From contig NW_026251391.1 in assembly GCF_025118155.1 (NCBI RefSeq), positions 933,501 to 997,500 of the forward strand: DNA of 64,000 nt, read 5' to 3'. This document shows positions 60,516-64,000 of the stretch, one piece after another. Source of the DNA: Cokeromyces recurvatus (taxonomy: Eukaryota; Mucoromycota; Mucoromycetes; Mucorales; Mucoraceae). The position numbers were made by a program, and so were the translations under genes. Below the pieces are notes generated by a model. That model saw only the letters and a list, made by a program, of their open reading frames with translations. It ran no database searches and had not been told where the DNA came from. Positions within the stretch are counted from its first letter, which is position 1. The number at the start of each line of letters is the position of its first letter.

Positions 60516-61523
60516 ATGCCTTTTGTTGCATTTGATCTACAAGGTTTGTTTTAATTATAAATAATAATAGCAATAATAATAAAAGGGCCCTCATTTGATA
60601 ATATCAAGATTAGGTACTTTATTTACTTTTAATAAAGTAATCGATAAAATACAAGAGACATTAAAGAACACAAAGGTTCCTGATATAATAACATCATCAC
60701 AACAACAACAAACCGCCAAAAGGTTTTTTGAATATTGGTATTATAGTGCATTATGTGAATATATAGCATGTTCACAAGCAGGGACTTATGAATCATTAAG
60801 AAACGTCATGAACGCCACACTTGCACGCGCATTCGTATGCTATTTTGATGTAAATGAAATAGAGACCATCCTGGATGAACCTAGTAGATGGATAGATTCC
60901 ATTATGCAAGCAGCCTTTGATGATATGGAGTTGGCTGTAGATGCTATAGAAGCTTTAAATTTATTATTAAAGGAGAATGAAGGACGAGAGTATGGATGGG
61001 ATATTTGGATTTTATCTTCTTATAGTGGATTAAAAGAGACGATAGAATTATTAAAAAGAACGGGTCTATCAGCATTTATTGAAGAAGAAAATATAATTAG
61101 CTGTGATGACTTGAAGATCTCAAAGCCACATCCAAAAGTATATTCCGAGTTAATGAGAACGGCCGTACATAAAACAAAAAGGATAGAGGTATATATATAT
61201 ATATAAAAGACAGTTGATAGTTATGTGGTAGTGTAGTAGTAGTAGTAGTAGCAGTAGTAGTAGGAGCAGCAGCAGTAGTAGTTTCATCTTATTTTAACAC
61301 TGTAAAATAATAGAGCTTTTACTTGATTGGATCTCATGCTTATGATTTAGCTGGAGCAAAGAATATGTCCTTGAAAACAGTTTTTCTAAATACGACAGAA
61401 AAGATTTATATCCGCCCGTTGTATGATGATCATCATAAACCCGATTTAATTGGATCTAATTTAGTAGATTGTGTTAAAAAGATGATGGAATATGAAAACA
61501 TGAAAAAGCATGGAGTTGTATAA
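60516..61523 (+). CDS. HAD-superfamily hydrolase (haloacid dehalogenase-like)
   Basis: Cytosolic Rossmannoid hydrolase. Exons are 60516-60543 (28 nt), 60614-61188 and 61314-61523, 270 aa. Motif I, assembled across intron 1, is VAFDLQGTLFTF: the nucleophilic Asp is present, but the +2 Asp of HAD phosphatases is Gln. Motif II is WILSSYSGL. Motif III is ISKPHPKVYSELM, with the conserved Lys. Motif IV is IGSHAYDLAGAKNMSLKTVF. A helical cap domain (about residues 35-120) lies between motifs I and II. This arrangement is that of L-2-haloacid-dehalogenase-type proteins, where motif I is FDxYGTL. The substrate is unknown. The acceptor at 61313 (ATAG/AGC) is the one that keeps frame. Confidence 0.86.
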
Positions 61524-61776
61524 CAATAATAGAGTGACCAATAAGCACACAGCTATAAAAGCTGATTTACCCTATTAGTCGGTACAAGTTAACAAAAAGA
61601 AAAAAAAAAGACTTCTTTTATTATTATTAGTAGTAGTAAAGACAAAACTTAAAGTTAGGTCAATACAATAAAAGTAGGAAAATAAAAACAAGGAAAGAGA
61701 ATAGAGTAGCATCTATCATTTGTAGATGGCTATTGCTATATTAAAAATAATTATATCTCCGATTAAAATAGTAAAG

Positions 61777-61817
<41 letters not shown>

Positions 61818-61966
61818 GCATATATGATATGCACGTAAACTTTGTTTGCAAGACAAAATAGCCTATTTCTTCTTCTCCTTATTTGTCAAGTTTTATTATC
61901 TGTTAGTATCCCCCCCCCTTTTTTTGTTCTTTGTTTTACTTACTTGTTTTCTTTTTTAAATTTATA
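61524..61966. other. Intergenic between HAD hydrolase and RasGEF genes
   Basis: An A-tract (61780-61813) and a C9 run near 61911; no exon recognised. Upstream exons of the RasGEF gene could still hide here. Confidence 0.5.
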
Positions 61967-62439
61967 ATGAAAGAATTAAATGATTATATAAATGAAACAA
62001 AGCAGATTCTAAAGCAAATAAAATGCATTATTTTAAACAGAAATAAAAATGTAATAATAATAATTGATGTATAAACAACAATACACTCTAAATATACTAT
62101 TTAGTTAGATATTTGTTTATGGGAAACATTAGATTCAACTCTAGATATTTTATTTATTTTTATACCCAAGTTATTTATTGACAATGAAAATAACGTATCT
62201 CTTATTTTGTTGGAAGAAGATCATTTCACAACAATCATGAATGCAGCTACTTTAACATGTTCTATTATCAAAATTATTCTTTCTAAAATATATAATGATA
62301 ACCATGCACATGGTTTAGATACGTTTATATTTATTCAACATTTCATGGATACAATTCAAAGAATGAAAACTGAACAGTCCTCTTGCTTGACAATAGAAGA
62401 AAAAAGAAATGACAAGGTAAATGAGGATGATGATAGAAG

Positions 62440-62490
<51 letters not shown>

Positions 62491-64000
62491 ATAATTAACA
62501 TTTATATTATGTAATAAGATATTGATTATGTCACAACTAAATCAAATGATAAGGTCTTTATTATTTGTTTCATTAGTCATGTCAACAACCAGCACTTGTT
62601 ATCATAATAAGAAAAGTAGATCGCGTCCTTTCCCTACTAATAAATTATTGACAACACCTCCTTTAACACCTAATTCATTGGATCAACCAGGTGAAAATGA
62701 AAAAAAAATATGTATAAATGTATATAAATATATTAAATAGAAAAGATGTATTTAATGATGTATATAGGAGACTATGATGACGACAGCAATTTGAACCTAT
62801 TTTGTTATACTACTAATAATGATGAACAACACTTGATAAGAAGAAGGTATGTATGTATGTATTTATTTTATTTTATTCTTAATTCAAATAAATGATTTGT
62901 TTATTATAGTGAAAAGAATAATACGGGTAAATAATTATATACATGTATCTTTATATAAAAGATTGGCTGTAGTACAGTACTGATAATAAATGCTATGATT
63001 AGTTGGTAAAAGATGGATTCGTCATCTTTCTATTTTTAACAATAATGAAAAGGATGACGATAAAGAAAGAGGAGAAATAGAAGATTTAAATAATATTAAT
63101 TGTATACAAACAGTCCCTTTACATGAGGTATGTATACAGACATACATTTCTATATAATGTCTTTTATGATAGATTGTGATTATATTAAATAAAGTAAGTA
63201 AAGCTGGTCTCTATTACAGACTCTGCTACTTCTTTTCAAAGGGGAAAGGAAGAATTAAATACAAGCAAGAAATTGAAACAAGGGAAAAGATATTTAAATT
63301 GGCTCAGGATCAATAAAAGGATGAAAAGATTACAAGAAAGCATTTTGCAGCCATTTACACTCTTATTAGTAGAAGAACAGAATAAGAAAAGACGAGAATC
63401 AATGATGCTATTTGAGGATGAATTACTTCGATATGTTGTTAAAGAAGAAAAGGAGGTTAAAGAAGGGTCTCGAATTTATATATCTGAAAATGGAAATCAT
63501 GTTTTAATTATGGAAATTGTATCCAATTATAAATTACAAATTGTGGCAGGCACATTTGAAAAGTTATTTCAAAGATTAGCAGTTGATGATGAAAGACCTC
63601 AAGATGTTGATTACATTGATACCTTTATCTTGTGTCATCATTTCTTTACCAATCCTTGTGAATTACTAGAAAACTTGATGGAAAGATTTTATTTAGAAGC
63701 TACTTTATTATCCCCACCACAATTTAAAATACGGGAAAGATGTATTCAAGTCAAGTAAAGTATTCAATATATCATATAAAAGAGAGAAAGATGAATGGAA
63801 TGGAATGAACTGGACTTGACTTACTCTTTTTATATACATCTATATATAGAATTTTAAACGTCATTCTAAGATGGATCAACTTACAATTTCAAGATTTTAT
63901 GAATTATCCAATATTAATTTCTAGATTAAAGGCCTTTTTAATGGGTAATGTATTACGTGCTGGGTTCACGATTGAAGCTGATATGATTCAAAGAGAATTC
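61967..64000 (+). CDS. Ras guanine-nucleotide exchange factor, 5' part with an apparent frameshift (3' end outside window)
   Basis: Cdc25-type RasGEF. Exons seen are 61967-62050, 62105-62416, 62519-62690, 62768-62846, 62910-62926 (17 nt), 63003-63127, 63173-63754 and 63850-64000+. The REM (RasGEF N-terminal) domain starts near 63540: LQIVAGTFEKLFQRLAVD, PQDVDYIDTFILCHHFFTNP, then ILNVILRWINLQFQDF. The catalytic CDC25 domain must lie beyond the window. Inside the 63173-63754 exon the frame AGLYYRLCYFFSKGK, then EIETREKIFKLAQ, runs into a stop at 63314, while the continuation INKRMKRLQESILQPFTLLL is in the +1 frame: one extra base (or two missing) near 63308. No intron of credible size fixes this. 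ATG 61967 is the earliest supported start. Confidence 0.78.

Noticed and set aside
63198..63219. 22-nt intron (GTAAAG...TTACAG) that would remove the RasGEF frameshift
   Set aside because: Far below the shortest credible intron in the window, and the alternative frame lacks the protein-like character of the unspliced one.
1..64000. tRNA, 5S rRNA, U1/U6 snRNA and SRP RNA genes
   Set aside because: Scanned by eye for B-box type GGTTCGAATCC strings and for hallmark snRNA/5S strings on both strands; none found. A covariance-model search could still reveal divergent ones.

Overview
This is nuclear DNA of an AT-rich, intron-rich filamentous fungus, most likely an early-diverging lineage and probably Mucorales (Mucoromycota). 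The evidence is: very low GC between genes; many short GT-AG introns (mostly 45-100 bp); long dA/dT tracts; a GH45 endoglucanase with an N-terminal CBM1 (the Rhizopus RCE / Mucor MCE arrangement); a fungal MHYT protein; glutamine-, asparagine- and threonine-rich transcription factors; and an Integrator subunit, which model yeasts lack. I saw no rRNA, tRNA, CRISPR array or intact transposon.

Layout. 1-4510: 3' part of NUP85 (+), convergent with a MHYT-domain membrane protein (-). 6048-12217: prohibitin-2 (+), forkhead factor (+), Pho80/PCL-type cyclin (-), CPSF30/Yth1 (-). 14600-23505: FAD amine-oxidase-like protein, PER1/PGAP3, EF-hand MscS channel and MiT/TFE-like bHLH-zipper factor, all (+). 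24135-24451: a two-exon small secreted proline/leucine-rich protein (+). 28061-30236: a protein with a duplicated DUF8032-like module (+). 31501-36742: an acyl-CoA-synthetase-like protein whose ATP-binding motif is lost (+), a second small secreted protein (+), and the GH45 cellulase (-). 38836-47750: bZIP factor (+), NDUFA13/GRIM-19 (-), TMEM184/Ost-alpha family protein (+), UPF0303 protein (+), SLC25 carrier (-), ribosomal protein uL15 (+). 48272-48976: a frameshifted sugar-transporter pseudogene (-). 49824-55402: prefoldin 1 (-), AN1 zinc-finger protein (+), 13-exon INTS7 (-). 56898-64000: an unrecognised gene, a GDSL esterase, a HAD hydrolase and the 5' part of a RasGEF, all (+).

Most genes are unrelated housekeeping or regulatory functions and I see no biosynthetic cluster. 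Gene pairs are compact: NUP85/MHYT, forkhead/cyclin, secreted/GH45, UPF0303/SLC25 and AN1/INTS7 converge with 115-175 bp between stop codons, and PFDN1/AN1 and NDUFA13/TMEM184 diverge from shared upstream regions.

The most striking feature is very small exons. The carrier needs internal exons of 6, 12 and 24 nt. Others are 10, 19 and 21 nt (acyl-CoA-synthetase-like), 16 nt (MscS), 17 nt (RasGEF), 21 nt (GH45), 24 nt (MHYT) and 25 nt (amine oxidase). The start codon of uL15 sits alone before a 449-bp intron. Several of these exons encode the family's signature residues. In every complete multi-exon model below the exon lengths sum to a multiple of three, which I used as an internal check.
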